This document shows, piece by piece, positions 10,923 through 22,180 of a stretch of DNA of 64,000 nt (position 1 is the stretch's first letter; each line of letters begins with the position of its first letter). Source of the stretch: Hemerocallis citrina (taxonomy: Eukaryota; Streptophyta; Magnoliopsida; Asparagales; Asphodelaceae); assembly GCA_017893485.1 (NCBI GenBank), contig CM030363.1:171169456-171233455 (forward strand), given 5' to 3'. Both the position numbers and the translations under genes were made by a program. The notes under the pieces are model-generated. The model was not told the origin of the DNA. It did not search any database and was given only the letters and a program-made list of their open reading frames with translations.

Positions 10923-12687
10923 ACCTCGATAGAGTTTCTGATCGATACTTACCTAATTTATCTTTGTCAAGGGTAATGGTAGTAGCCATAGGTGTGGTCT
11001 TACTACTCGTGCTATCCATGTTAAACCGTTTGAGTAATTTCTTAGCATATTTTTCTTGATTAATAAATATGTCATTATATGACTGCTTAATTTGTAGTCC
11101 AAAGAAATAATTGAGTTCACCCATGTGACTCATCTCAAACTCGTTTTTCATAGTGTTAGCAAACTCTTGACATAGATTACTATTAGTAGAACCAAAAATT
11201 ATGTCATCTACATATATTTGTGTGATCAAGATATCTGTCTCTATTCTCCTAATAAACAGAGTAGTGTCTACTTTACATATTGCAAAACCCGTTTCTAAAA
11301 GAAAAGACTTCAATCGATCATACCAAGCACGTGGTGCTTGTTCAAGACCGTATAAAGCCTTTTTCAATTTAAAAACATGGTTTAGGAATTGTTCATGTTC
11401 GAAACCAGGTGGTTGCTTAACATAAACATCTTCCTTTATAAACCCATTAAGGAAAGCAGTTTTAACATCCACTTGAAAGAGTGTAAAATTCATAAAACAT
11501 GCAAAAAATAATAAGATACGGATTGATTCTAATCTAGCAACTAGAGCATATGTTTCATCAAAATCTATGTCCTCTTCTTGATTATACCCTTGAGCAACTA
11601 GTCTAGCTTTGTTCCTAACAACTTGTCCTGATTCATCTAACTTATTCTTGAATACCCATTTGGTACCAATTATAGTAGGATCAGGAGGTCGTGGAACTAA
11701 ATCCCATACATCGTTCCTCATGAATTTGTTTAACTCATCTTGCATGTCATTCATCCAAAATCCATTCTCACATGCTTCTTGCATACTCTTCGGTTCAAAA
11801 TCCGACAAGAAAGTTGTGTGAGATATCATGTTAACATGTGATCTCGTCTGAATACCATGTGAAATGTCACCAATTATTAAGTCATGAGGATGATCTCTAA
11901 CTTCAACAAAAGACTTCGGTAAAGTTGGAGACCTCACAACAGGATCAGTCGACTTGACCAGTCCATCAGTCGACTGATTTACAGCAGTCGACTTGACTTC
12001 CTTATCGGTCGACTTATCCGCAAGGCTAGTTTGCTTTAAAGATGTAATTACTTTATTTAAAGGTGATGAATCAGTTTCATCATCTTCAATTAAAGTCGAT
12101 GAAGACAGAGATTCATCAAATGCAACATGTATGGATTCTTCAATAGTTATTGTTGACTTGTTGAAGATTCTATATGCCTTACTCCTATTTAAGTATCCTA
12201 CAAAGATACCCTCATTAGATCTAGGATCAAACTTATCTAAATTATCCTTAATGTTCAAAATAAAACACTTACATCCAAATATTTTAAAGTAAGAGACCTT
12301 AGGAATTCTATCAAAAAATAGCTCATAATATGTTTTCTTTAGCTTAGGCCTAATCAAAATTCTATTTAAAATATAACAAGCTGTAGCAACGGCTTCAGCC
12401 CAAAAATACTTAGGTAAATTGCTTTCAACAAGCATGGTACGTACACATTCTTGCAAAGTCATATTCTTCCTTTCAACCACTCCATTTTGTGGTGAAGCTC
12501 TAGGAAATGAAAACGAATGAGATACGCCATTCTTGTTGCAATATTCTACAAACGTTTCATTTTCAAATTCTCCACCATGATCACTTCTTATAGTGACTAT
12601 GGTTAGAGACTTTTGATTTTGAATTCGTTTACAAAAATTAGAAAATTCTTCAAAAGTATCATTCTTATGTTTAAAAAAAAAGTCCAA
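10891..12687 (-). pseudogene. Element A integrase C-part and reverse transcriptase
   Basis: A 598-residue open reading. Integrase core motifs are IRSDHGGEFENE (second Asp) and SPQNGVVERKN (catalytic Glu). RT follows with GTKWVFKNKLDESG, ARLVAQGYNQEE, LFQVDVKTAFLNG, QAPRAWYDRL and the catalytic YVDDIIFGS at roughly residues 465-475. The linker near residues 215-245 is a KSTD/QSTD-rich run created by GTCGAC palindromes in the DNA. The first residues overlap the upstream integrase ORF in another frame, so one frameshift interrupts integrase. Confidence 0.92.
11940..12012. repeat. Palindrome cluster inside the pol linker of A
   Basis: Four GTCGAC-centred sites occur in 70 bp (cagtcgacttg, cagtcgactg, cagtcgacttg, ggtcgactt) within the integrase-RT linker. 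Here the site is read on the minus strand as K/Q-S-T. Confidence 0.7.
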
Positions 12688-13380
12688 GTGAATCGTGAAA
12701 AATCATCTAATAAAATAAATACATACCTACTTTTATTTAAAGAAGCAACTCTAGTAGGGCCAAATAAATCCATGTGGATTAATTCGAGCGGCCTACTAGT
12801 AGAAATTACTTCTTTTGTTTTAAAAGTAGATTTAATTTGTTTACCTAGTTGACATGCATCACATAGCTTATCCTTTTTAAAGGCTAGTCTTGGCAGCCCT
12901 TTAACTAGGTTGTACTTAGACAATTTAGAGAGATTTTTCATATTCACATGACCAAAACGTCTATGCCATAGCCAAGAATCATTATTAGAAGCTACTAAGC
13001 AAAAATCATTCGAAAACTCATATACTTTTAAACACAATTCATAAATGTTATTTTTCCTAAAACCTTGAAAAATTATATTTTGTATGGTAGAATCATAAAT
13101 TAAACATGCATCTTTTTCAAACATGATTTTATAACCCTTATCACATAGTTGGCTAATACTTAATAAATTATGTTTAAGTCCACTAACTAATAAGACATCT
13201 TCTATAGAGGGATTAGTGTGCTTACCGACCATACCAATTCCTATAACCTTTCCTTTGTTGTTGTCACCAAATGTGACTGTTCCTCCATCAATGTCTTGTA
13301 TGGAAGATAGAAGGTTGGCATGACCAGTCATGTGCTTCGAGCATCCTCTGTCAAGTATCCAACGATCTCTCTTAGGTACC
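12603..13380 (-). pseudogene. Element A protease end and integrase N-part
   Basis: Starting about 13370 the reading is RDRWILDRGCSKHMTG: the Copia protease active site D-S/T-G is changed to D-R-G. The open part 12603-13331 continues with a GAG-pre-integrase domain (SWLWHRRFGHVNMKNLSKL, CDACQLGKQ) and the first catalytic Asp of integrase (HMDLFGP), then LLDDFSRFTW. It ends in a frameshift near 12640. With a mutated protease and broken integrase this copy should depend on trans-acting enzymes. Confidence 0.88.
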
Positions 13381-13559
13381 TATAAAATATTCAATGTGAA
13401 TATGGTACCCTTTTCATTGGGTCCAAAAATAGATTAGTTTGTAGGAAACCAAACCCATGAAGAGTTTGATTTTCTACCATAAGCAGAAATATAATTAGCA
13501 GAATTACATACAGTAAGCATATATGAATTAATATAAGCATTTCTATCTTTCAAACTCAG

Positions 13560-14147
13560 GTTGACTGGAACTCATATATATTTGCTCTGTCCAGTCGACT
13601 TTACAACACTTTTCAGTCGACTTTTACTGTTATTCAGTCGACTGGGAAGTAGTATAGGTCGACTTATCTCAGGTATTTGTCTCGTTGAATGAGACTCAGT
13701 ACTTTTGGACAGGCGACTGATATGTGGATTCAGTCGACTAGTCTGAACTGTAGATTTGCCTTTTTCATGAAAAGTTACAGTTTTAGGTTTTTCAAAAAAC
13801 TCATAAAGTTTATTTTTAACACTAGAAATAGATACAGATTTGTTTACACTGGTGTTCTTAGAAGAATGAAATTTTTCAAAGGACTTTTTAAAACCAAGTC
13901 CAAACTTTTGATTAGATTGTACTTGATTTTGAAGAACATCATTTAAATTCTCTTTTCCTTTATTAAATTTAGATATGTTCTTAGATATCTCTTCATAATT
14001 TTTCTTTAGAGACTCAAGATTCATATCTAAACTAGAAAGACGAGAATTTAAGAATTTTACTTATTTATCAAGGTTAAGATTCTCTTGAAAAAGTGTTTGA
14101 CTAACTTTCTCTAAGTTCTTAACTCCAATCTTTTCTTTTTTAAGTTC
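13560..14147 (-). pseudogene. Element A gag-protease spacer with palindromes
   Basis: The ORF 13572-14024 (MNLESLKKNYEEISKNISKF..) is Lys/Ser-rich and probably partly helical. A stop near 14060 separates it from the zinc-knuckle segment. Its C-terminal third (13590-13740) contains six or more GTCGAC-type sites, read mostly as S-R-L but also as K-S-T, so both frames of the same octamer are used. No known domain is recognised. Confidence 0.65.
13588..13740. repeat. Palindrome cluster inside the gag spacer of A
   Basis: Sites cagtcgacttt, cagtcgactttt, cagtcgactgg, ggtcgactta, a degenerate ggcgactga and cagtcgacta lie within 150 bp of coding sequence. Confidence 0.7.
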
Positions 14148-14657
14148 TTAGAAAATCTCGTTGAAAGCATCAAGTAAATCATTAGAATCATAGTCATTAC
14201 TTACTTGATTTTGAGATGCTAAAAAACACACGTTTGTAACCTCGTTTGTCTCATAAATTTCTTCTTCTGACAAAGAATCGTTATCATCCCAAGTTGCTTG
14301 GTATGCCTTTTTGTTCTTCACGAACTTGTTCTTTGTGGACTTGTCCTTATTGAAGTTGGACGTCTTTCCCTTAGATTTTGCGTTCTCTAGTGGGCAATCC
14401 TTCTTCATATGGCCTGTCTTATTACACCTGAAACAAGTTGGAAGTTCATTAGGTTCCTTAGATTTTGAATTAAACTTACCTTTTCTTAGGAACTTTTTGA
14501 ATTTTCTCGTGAACATGGCAATCTCTTCCTCATCTTCTTCTTCATCCTTGGAGTCCAACATGGCTTTGAATGCTAATGTCTTCTTCTTTGATTGTTGTGG
14601 TTCAGCATCCTTCGTGCGCTCTTCAAGTTGTACCTTATAAACCATAAGATTTTCCAC
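14148..14657 (-). pseudogene. Element A gag nucleocapsid segment (zinc knuckle)
   Basis: The reading has an acidic run (DSKDEEEDEEE), a basic stretch, then the CCHC knuckle CFRCNKTGHMKKDC (C-X2-C-X4-H-X4-C), which binds genomic RNA in Copia gag. A second acidic Ser/Glu segment follows. Upstream, in the same frame, lies TAIEEANDLTQLSYENLVENL, showing that it continues the gag N-part after a short deletion and frameshift. Confidence 0.88.
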
Positions 14658-14698
14658 AAGATTCTCATAAGAAAGTTGTGTTAAATCATTGGCCTCTT

Positions 14699-15214
14699 CT
14701 ATGGCGGTGGTCTTCTTACCATCTCGGCTTGAGTATATGTCTTTCCAAGTGCCACAAGTGAATTAGTAATGTCCGTGAACCTTGTAATCATCTCAGACAT
14801 ATTTTCATTCTCCTTCATGCGGAACATTTCAAACCTGTGAACAAGAACAAATATTTTAGATTCTTTTACTTTATTTGTTCCTTCATGAGTTACCTCGAGT
14901 GTGTGCCAAATTTGATGTGCAGTTGTTGCATTGGACACATGGTTGAACTCCTTCTTTGTAAGAGCACAAAACAGCACATTCATCGCCTTTGCATTGTTCA
15001 TTGTTTGGTTCTTCATTTCATTGTTCCATTGTGCATATGGAATAGTAGGAGCGGTGTACTCGGTCTCTGTCATGTTCCATATTTCAAAGTTGATGGACTG
15101 AAGGTAGATCTTCATTCTACACTTCCAATAGTTGTAATTAGTTCCATCGAAGAGGGGTGGCCTTTGTGTAGATTGTCCTTCATGATATTGATTTGCAATA
15201 GAAGTAGTTGCCAT
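14699..15214 (-). pseudogene. Element A gag N-terminal part (UBN2-type)
   Basis: The likely start is the ATG at 15212-15214 (MATTSIANQYHEG), just inside the primer site; an upstream in-frame ATG (to 15265) would lie in the LTR. Copia gag features are RPPLFDGTNYNYWKCRM and TNKVKESKIFVLVHRFEMFRM. The frame runs out at AEMVRRPPP. The segment that usually joins it to the 'TAIEEA' part is missing, so a small deletion plus frameshift breaks gag here. Confidence 0.85.
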
Positions 15215-15227
15215 TGCACTCAACCAC

Positions 15228-15239
15228 GCTCGGATACCA
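15228..15239 (-). other. Element A primer binding site (tRNA-iMet type)
   Basis: The minus strand reads TGGTATCCGAGC two bases inside the 5' LTR. It differs by one base from TGGTATCAGAGC, the complement of the plant initiator tRNA-Met 3' end. Confidence 0.85.
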
Positions 15240-15241
15240 AG

Positions 15242-16727
15242 AGTTGGATTCTGTAGGCAAGGCAAGAAACACTAGAGGGGGGGTGAATAGTGTTTTATAA
15301 AAATAATTGCAGAATTGATCTTTCTCTTCGGTCCAGTCGACTTGAAAAGAGAAACCAGTCGACTGGGGCGATAGTTAAGAAGAGTTTTTTAAGACGAGTC
15401 TGATCAGTCGACTTATAGAAAAACCAGTCGACTTACCAGACAAGTTTTCAGAGAGAATGTAGTACAAGTCTGACCAGACGACTTAAAAAGGTACACAGTC
15501 GACAATCCAAACAAATTTCACAGAGAACTTAAAAAGCAAGTAAATAAAATGCAAGTTCAGAGAAATACAACCACAGAGTACACACGATGTATCCTGGTTC
15601 GGTCCTCCCGACCTACATCCAGTCCCCAAGCAACTCACTTAAGACTTTTCCACTATTCTTGAAAAATTACAGGAATACCCTACGACGTTAGACAACAACC
15701 TTGTCCAACCCATAGTCCTCTCTCACCACTAGAGAGAGCACCCCACTCTTCCACCAAGAGTGAAAACCTGACTCTACACCCTAGAGCCCTACTCTCCAAC
15801 CGAGAGGAACCACTCTCACAACCCGAGAGTGAAGAACAACAACAAAATATTTACAATCAACCTATAGCCTTATTGTGAATGTGATTTTGTGCGTGGCTAT
15901 TAGGTCAACTTCCGAAATCAGTCTAAAACGAAATCACTGTTATACTAAACTGATTTCAGAGAACCAAGACTTAGAAAGTGAATGCTTTTAGAAAGCTTTT
16001 TCTTGTCAAAACCAAAAGCTTGAGAACTTGAGAAACAAAATGCTTGGAAAAAAGTTGTTAACCTTTGTCAAATGATCTCTGTACTCTTTTTATAGAGTTA
16101 GAGACGTTTGACCGTTGGAAGGTTGAGTCCCAACTGCCATACAACGGCAGTAAAGATTTGATTTTGAAAAACAAGTTTAAAAATAGAAAACTGTCGAAAC
16201 GACTTGAACAGTCAACTGGGTTGCCATAATGAGTCGACTGGTCAGAGTTTGAATGAGTTCAGACAGTTTCGTACTAGACAGTCGACTGGTGCCAAATAGT
16301 GGTCGACTGGTACTTAACAGCTGAGCTTATTCAGGCTTGTTTCGATCTTTTTAAGTTTTGTAAAACACTCAATTATTTAAAGATATGTGTGAGTGTGTGT
16401 GACAAGGCTATTACAGCATTCTAAGACTCAAAGAAATAAAAGAGTTACAACTGTTACAAGACACTTAATACAACACATTTAAGCATAGGTCTTGTCTCGA
16501 GTCTTTAGTCTTGAGATTGAGCTTTAGCCTTTGTTTTTATCTTTGAAGCTGGCAACCTTGTAGCTTTGTTGATCAGTTAGCTTTGAGAGCTTTGTTTGTA
16601 TTTTTGCTTGATCAACTTGCTTTGAGAGCTTGTTTGAACATTTTGCCTTTGTGTACATCCTGTAATATCTAAGAAGTAGCACAACAACTTTGCATTGTGT
16701 TGTAATTATCAAAATCAAGAATCAACA
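15242..16727 (-). repeat. Element A 5' LTR
   Basis: A 1486-bp direct repeat of 8267-9750. Read on the minus strand it begins TGTTGATTCTTG. The TATA-like CTATAAAAAG lies at 16086-16095. A palindrome array lies 110-230 bp upstream (16205-16320), and a second group is at 15340-15500 in the leader. The outermost base differs from the 3' LTR copy. Confidence 0.92.
16205..16320. promoter_or_regulatory. U3 palindrome array, element A 5' LTR
   Basis: Sites cagtcaactgg, gagtcgactgg, cagtcgactgg and ggtcgactgg have the same order and spacing as in the 3' LTR, upstream of the TATA-like box at 16086-16095 on the minus strand. Confidence 0.5.
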
Positions 16728-16760
16728 GATATAGTTGTCCTCAGTTTAGGGGGCGTTACA

Positions 16761-17880
16761 CTGGTCGACAGACGACCCTACCTCCGTTGCCTCTCCCCCG
16801 AGGAAGCGCAATATGCCCTCAATGAAATGCACGGTGGAGCAGGCTGTTGCCACATGGGAGCCAGAACCCTTGCTGGAAAAATCCTAAATCACAGGTACTA
16901 CTGGCACACCTTACTGCACGACGCACAAGAATACGTATGTCAGGACGTCCCCTGCCAAATGTTCTCCCCAATCAAGCACAACCCCTAAGCGGAGCTCAAT
17001 CCAATGTCCAGTCCGGCCCCCTTTGCAATGTGGGGAATGGATCTGGTCGGACATTTTACCCTAGCAACCGGTCAGAGAAACTTTCTACTGATGGCAGTAG
17101 ACTATTTTACCAAATGGGTTAAGGCTAAAACTCTAGCTTCCATAACCGAACACAGAATCCAGCAGTTCTTCTGAAGACACATCATTGGTATGTTCAGAAT
17201 TCCATGAATATTGATCACTGACAATGACACGCAATTTTTAGCACCGGGTTTTCACAAGTTCTGTGCAGACTCGGGGATCCAACAAAGATTGTCCTCCATC
17301 TCCCACCCTCAGTCAAATGGCCAAGCCAAGAATGCAAACCGCTATATCCTTGACGGTCTCAAAAAATGGTTGAATGAGTCTCCCAAAGGGTTATGGGTGT
17401 AGGAACTGCCGAGTGTACTCTAGTCGTATAGCACGACCAAACGGAGACCGACAGGAGAATCACCATTTAATCTCACATACTGCTTTAAGGTCATTATTCC
17501 TTAGGAAGTCGGACTCCCTCCCCCCCCCCCCCCCCCCTAACCCCAATTAATGACCTTAGATGAAGAAACAAACTCCGAAGGACTCCGGGCCAACCTCGAC
17601 TTGGTCGACGAAGTGTGAGAAAAATCTGCCCTCAGGGGAAACATTTATCAGCAGATGGTGGAGCGATTCTACAATAAGAAGGTTCAGCCAGGCAATATCC
17701 ACGAAGGTGACCTGGTATTGAGGAAGCTTGAGATCTCGGACCCCCGATAAAGGGGGAAGTTGGCTTCAAATTGGGAAGGACCTTATAAGGTCTCCAAAGT
17801 AGTACGTCCCGAACTTACCGACTTAAAGACCGGGGGGGAGGGGGGGGAGGGGGGGCAAGAAAATATTGAGGACATGGAAT
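16761..17880 (+). pseudogene. Gypsy integrase
   Basis: This continues the outer Gypsy element after the split solo LTR. The N-terminal zinc-binding part (PYLRCLSPEEAQYALNEMH, then HMGARTLAGKIL) has lost one of its Cys pair. Core motifs are MWGMDLVGHF and ITDNDTQF. In the third motif the catalytic Glu is Lys (NGQAKNANR, codon 17328-17330). The C-terminal part reads WEGPYKVSKVV. Several stops, and a C-run at 17519-17537, make it a clear pseudogene. Confidence 0.88.
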
Positions 17881-18400
17881 GTATAGCACTTGATGAAGTT
17901 TTATGATATTTCCTAACGCTCTACTAGCTTCGGAAAAATTGTAATAAGGTCTTCAAGGCTAGTGAATATAATAAACGTGGGCCGCCCGCAAACCCACTAT
18001 CTTGGATCGGCCCACAAAGGGGGCTGATTTGCAACCCAATTGGGGGAGATTGACCATTCAGTCATAGCTGGCAATCAAATCCCCCAAGATTAGGAAGAGA
18101 ATAGATGATTAAATCCCTTGATTTGGTGGATCTTCCAAATCAGTTAGGAAATCTTCCCAATAATTGCTCCCCTTTAAGGCTATAAATATAACCCTATCGC
18201 CTTCATTATCTGGTAATCAACGTTTTGCTCACAATTACACAGTTGAGTACTGACGTGATCATTGGAGGGTCTGTCATAGGGAAAACTCTCGGTGTTTCAG
18301 GCTTTTTGCATATTTTCGGCGGTATCTCAGCCATCCATTCCATATCCGTTCACCAATATCAACCTCATTTCAGATCATCAACAGGTGAGATCCAAGTTTT
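17881..18400 (+). repeat. Probable Gypsy 3' LTR region
   Basis: Downstream of integrase the sequence has a plus-strand TATA-like gctataaatata (about 18179-18190). About 50 bp later comes a leader (cacagttgagtactgacgtgatc...) resembling U3-R-U5 of plant Tat elements. The matching 5' LTR would lie outside the window, so the borders are approximate. Confidence 0.5.
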
Positions 18401-18930
18401 CCCTAATCACCAAAGAACTCATTATATGTTGCTCCCACATCGAAAAAAGCAGCATCAATAGTTATCGTGTAATGAGGTATGCTAGTATGAGAAAAGAGAG
18501 TTGGTGAATTAGTTCGAAGATAGTCATGCTCGATATTTCAAAATAAATGTTTCTGGTTTAAGCGTAATCGTTTACCTTAGGATGCTCTTGATATCTAACA
18601 ATAGACATAAAGACCGACAAGTTTTTCTCAGCATGCGACCATATAGAGCATATCTTATAAAATCTATGTAGTCCTTAAAAACATACACCACTTGATGATA
18701 AGCTAAAATAAGTTCCAAACTGTGCCTGATGCCTCACTGAACTTCATAACATATCAAAATAGTGCCTAAAGCTTAGCAGAAGTGAAGCGAAGATCAACTT
18801 ATATAACAGTCATCTTTCCCTGTTAAGAATGTGGGCAAACAATCACAACATCAAAGTATACCTAACCAAAATTCCATAGTTATCTCGCCGAACTTCCATT
18901 CTGCAAGTCTCACCTCAACGATCTAAGCTT
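18401..18930. other. No gene recognised
   Basis: AT-rich sequence with only short accidental ORFs. It lies between the probable Gypsy LTR and the minisatellite. Confidence 0.5.
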
Positions 18931-20010
18931 TAGTCTACTGTTTTCGGCTGATTTGGTAAAAATTTTGAATTTCACTAGTTTAGCCAGATTTTTGGGACTA
19001 TAGTTCACCATTATTTACCCGATTTGGTAAGATTCCAAATACTACATTGGCTAGATTTCGTCGGCTATAGTCCATCGTTTCCAGCTGATCTGCTGAAAAT
19101 TTTGAATTTCACTATTTTTGAAATATTTTGTGAGCTATAATCCACCTTTCTTGGTTGATTTGGTGAGATACCGAATTTCACAATTTTGGCCAGATCACTG
19201 TTTTTGTATGATTTGGATAAATTCTATATATCACAATTTTGCCAAAATTTGTTTGGGACACCATTTTTTGCCCATTTGGAGAAATTCTGCACTTAACTAT
19301 TTTGGCCAGATTTTTTGCGCTACCGTTTCCAATTGATTTGGTGAAAATTCTGAATTTCACTATTTCAGACGATTTGGTAAGATTCTAAATTTCACCATTT
19401 TGTCCAGAATTTCTGAGTTATAGTCCATCGGTTTTGACTGAATAAAAATTCTGCATTTCACTATTTTGGCCAGATTTTATGGGCTCTAGTCCGCTGTTTA
19501 CAACTTCTTTTGTGAAAATTCCCAATTTTACTATTTTAGTCAGAATTTGTGACTGCTCTAGTCACCGCTTTTGGCCAATTTGGTGAGACTATGAAGTTTC
19601 ATATTGTGGGATAGTCCACCTTTTCGAATTTCTTTATTTTGGCTAGATTTTATGGGCTACACCATTTTTTCGCTAATTTTTAGAAATTATGCATATCACT
19701 ATTTTGGCCAAATTTTTTATTATCTATCATTTTCAGCTGATTTGATGAAAATTTTGAATTTTACTATTTTGGCCTGATTTTGGGAGCTATATAGTCCATC
19801 GGTTTTCGTTGCTTTTGAGAAATTCTACATTTTATTGTTTTGACCATATTTCATAGGCTATAGTCCATTATATTCGACTGATTTGATGAAAATTCTGAAT
19901 TTCACTATTTTATCAGATTTTGAGCTATATAGTCTACCATTTTGGCCGATTTGGTGAGATTCAAGATTTCACTATTTTGGCCAGATTTGTGAGCTAAAAG
20001 TCAAACCATT
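18931..20010 (+). repeat. Degenerate ~70-bp minisatellite, about 15 units
   Basis: A diverged unit recurs head to tail. Each unit contains a cactattttggccagatttt-like part, an agctatagtccaccgtttt-like part and a gatttggtgaaaattctgaattt-like part. Spacing is about 65-90 bp because of indels. No stable coding frame is present. The array stops at about 20010 within a unit and resumes at about 21772. Confidence 0.8.
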
Positions 20011-20578
20011 TTATTTATTTTTTTAAAGGAAAGGGTGGAATATGGCCACCCTATTTCATTAATAAGAGCTTAATGAAACAAACCCAGAGTACTAGGCCAG
20101 ATTACAAACTACAGACAGAAAATAAAACATACATGAAGCAACATGCCTCGTACAAACAACAAATCCCTTCAACAACCCTGGAGGGTGGGCCGACAAACAA
20201 GCTCGGTCCAGCAAAATTGTATATACGTCAGTTCAGCTTCGTACACTGCCTCCACGGCACATGCACACCCACCTGAAACATGTCTGGCAGGATTCTATCA
20301 CCCTCCGAGCCCTGCCTTCTCCTCCCTGGGGGAACCCCATCTTTGGGCCTAAGCCCCGCATATAGAGTTTTGACAACCGCCAAGCTCTGTCTATACCTCC
20401 TATCCTCCCACGATCTTGTAATAATCACTCCCTCACCAAAAACCGTATTCAAGGAGAGAGCCATGAAGATGATATCTTCACCTCTCTCACGCCCTTGCTA
20501 TCTCCAGTGATTTCTCATAAATACAGACACACATCAACCTAAAGTAGTGAGGAGCAACATCTTCACTCACCCACTCTC

Positions 20579-20620
<42 letters not shown>

Positions 20621-21771
20621 AATCAGAAAACCAATACAAGACCCAGCTGATTGAAGTATCACCTTCTCCTCTCGCCACAATGGGCGATGGCGTTGGGCGT
20701 CAGCTTCCATTATGAGGGCGTAGTGGTGGTGATGCCCCATCGACTGTGGTCATCAGGAGAAGCAGCCCAGATGCAGCCTCCCACAATCTCCTCCACTCAA
20801 CCTACAAACGCGCCAATAGCTTCCACAGCCACTACCAAAGAGAGCCGTGCAGAGGATACCTTCACCTCTCACGTTTGTGCTTTCTCGGGTGATTTCTCAC
20901 CAAACAACTATCTCGCTCCCCCACCCAAAAAAATCCCGCTCTAAGAGAGAGCCGTGGAGAGGATACCTTCACCTCTCTCACGCTTTTGCTCTCTCAGGCG
21001 ATTTCTCACCATACAGACACACACGCTGTAAGAGGCAGTGGCCTAGGATAGAGGAAGCTCAATAGCATGATAGTAGACGTTGTGAAGGCTATACCGGAGA
21101 CATCGTTGGACCCCCGAGAGTTGAGACAAGAGAACGCACATCATGGAGGGACCCCATTTTCGGGCCCAAGCTCCACAATCGTGCAATACAATACATCGTT
21201 GGACCCCCTCTTCCTCCTCAAACAGAAAATATCACACGCCATAGCCGGCAATTGATCTCCACCCCAGAAAATATCACACGCCACGCTTGGCAGATGAGGG
21301 CCAACACCATTGGCCGCTAGGGCAAGTAGGAGATCCACTCGGGCTTGACGAAGATGGGGAAGGAAGCGGGGAAGACGGAGGCGTCACCCAGATCTGAGAG
21401 TTCAGATCTGGGTCTTCGCCCCCCGGTGTCGAAGGTGGATGAGGCACCGGCGCATACGGGAGGGGAGCACTAAGGGAGGATAGCCCGTTGTAGGCGCTGG
21501 GGATGACGATGGTGGCCAGAGGCTTGGTCGCGGTGGCGGAAGGGGGTTTCGGTTGGGGAGCGAAACATGAAGGAAGGGGAGGAAAGGTGGGGGGTGGACG
21601 AGGGTGGGGGGGTACTCATATCGGGGCGGCGGTGAAAAGGGCTAGCCTCCGCAGCCCCAGGAATTTCAGATCTAGGGTTTCTTAGATTTTTTGGATGGGG
21701 GTTAGTTTCTCTCTCTAGAATTTCCTAGAGAGAGAAACTCTTTTCTCTGTGATGGAATGCAAGTTGAAGAG
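20011..21771 (-). mobile_element. 1.76-kb insertion splitting the minisatellite, retroposon-like
   Basis: Array units stop and resume on either side, so this is a later insertion. On the minus strand its 3' end reads ..CCACCCTTTCC, then an A-rich tail (AAAAAAATAAAT), like a LINE or retroposon end. The 5' side (21340-21720) is GC-rich and contains a strong hairpin (gtttctctctctagaattt with its complement, 21707-21740). An ~80-bp motif occurs three times (about 20454, 20838 and 20942). No RT or endonuclease reading was found, and no clear target duplication. The class is uncertain. Confidence 0.45.
20573..20618 (+). repeat. (CT)n microsatellite
   Basis: About 46 bp of nearly pure CT dinucleotide inside the insertion. 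Confidence 0.9.
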
Positions 21772-21965
21772 TTTATGTTGATTTTGAGAAAATCTACATC
21801 ACACTGTTTTGGCCAATTTTTGTAAACTATAGTCCACCTTTTCGGCTGATTTTGTGAAAATTGCGAAGTTCACTATTTTTGCCAAATTTTGTGACTTTCA
21901 ATCCACCATTTTTTCTGATTTGGTGAGATTCTAAATTTAACTATTTTAGCAAGATTTTGTAGGCA
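21772..21965 (+). repeat. Continuation of the ~70-bp minisatellite
   Basis: Between two and three more units (for example cactgttttggccaattttt and agtccaccttttcggctgatt) match the array that ends at 20010. They mark the right border of the insertion. Confidence 0.75.
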
Positions 21966-22180
21966 AAATCAAATGGGAACTAACAGAGTAAAACTGTAGT
22001 TGCAGCCTGATGATGGATATTATACAGTGACAATGAATTAATTGCTGATCCACACCGAACTAAATGAACATAATGCAGGAAAAACATGGCTCTACCATTC
22101 CCAAATTCCAAATGCAAGGTCTGAATGAAGCAGTTACATCATCGACGGAGATAGAATTCTACATTCAATCAGGAATCAAG

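Larger units (their letters stand above)
8267..16727 (-). mobile_element. Copia element A (SIRE-like), near full length
   Basis: This 8461-bp LTR retrotransposon lies on the minus strand between perfect 5-bp duplications gatat (8262-8266 and 16728-16732). It has 1.48-kb LTRs, a tRNA-iMet-type primer site, gag with a zinc knuckle, protease, integrase, RT, RNase H and a polypurine tract in Copia order. Its LTRs differ by only a few percent by eye, so the insertion is fairly recent, yet gag, protease, integrase/RT and RNase H each carry defects. TCGA-centred palindromes occur in both LTRs, the 3' region and two coding linkers. Confidence 0.92.
6753..16760 (+). mobile_element. Solo LTR (~1.54 kb) split by Copia element A
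   Basis: The outer ends are TGTAATAACC (6753) and GGGGGCGTTACA (to 16760). They are flanked by a perfect 5-bp duplication ctggt (6748-6752 and 16761-16765), and Gypsy integrase resumes immediately after. Without nested element A (8267-16727 plus one gatat) about 1542 bp remain, with no coding sequence. A plus-strand TATAAGAG (6893-6900) followed by a CT-rich leader fits an LTR, so a solo LTR of a Gypsy-type element is the likely reading. Confidence 0.75.
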
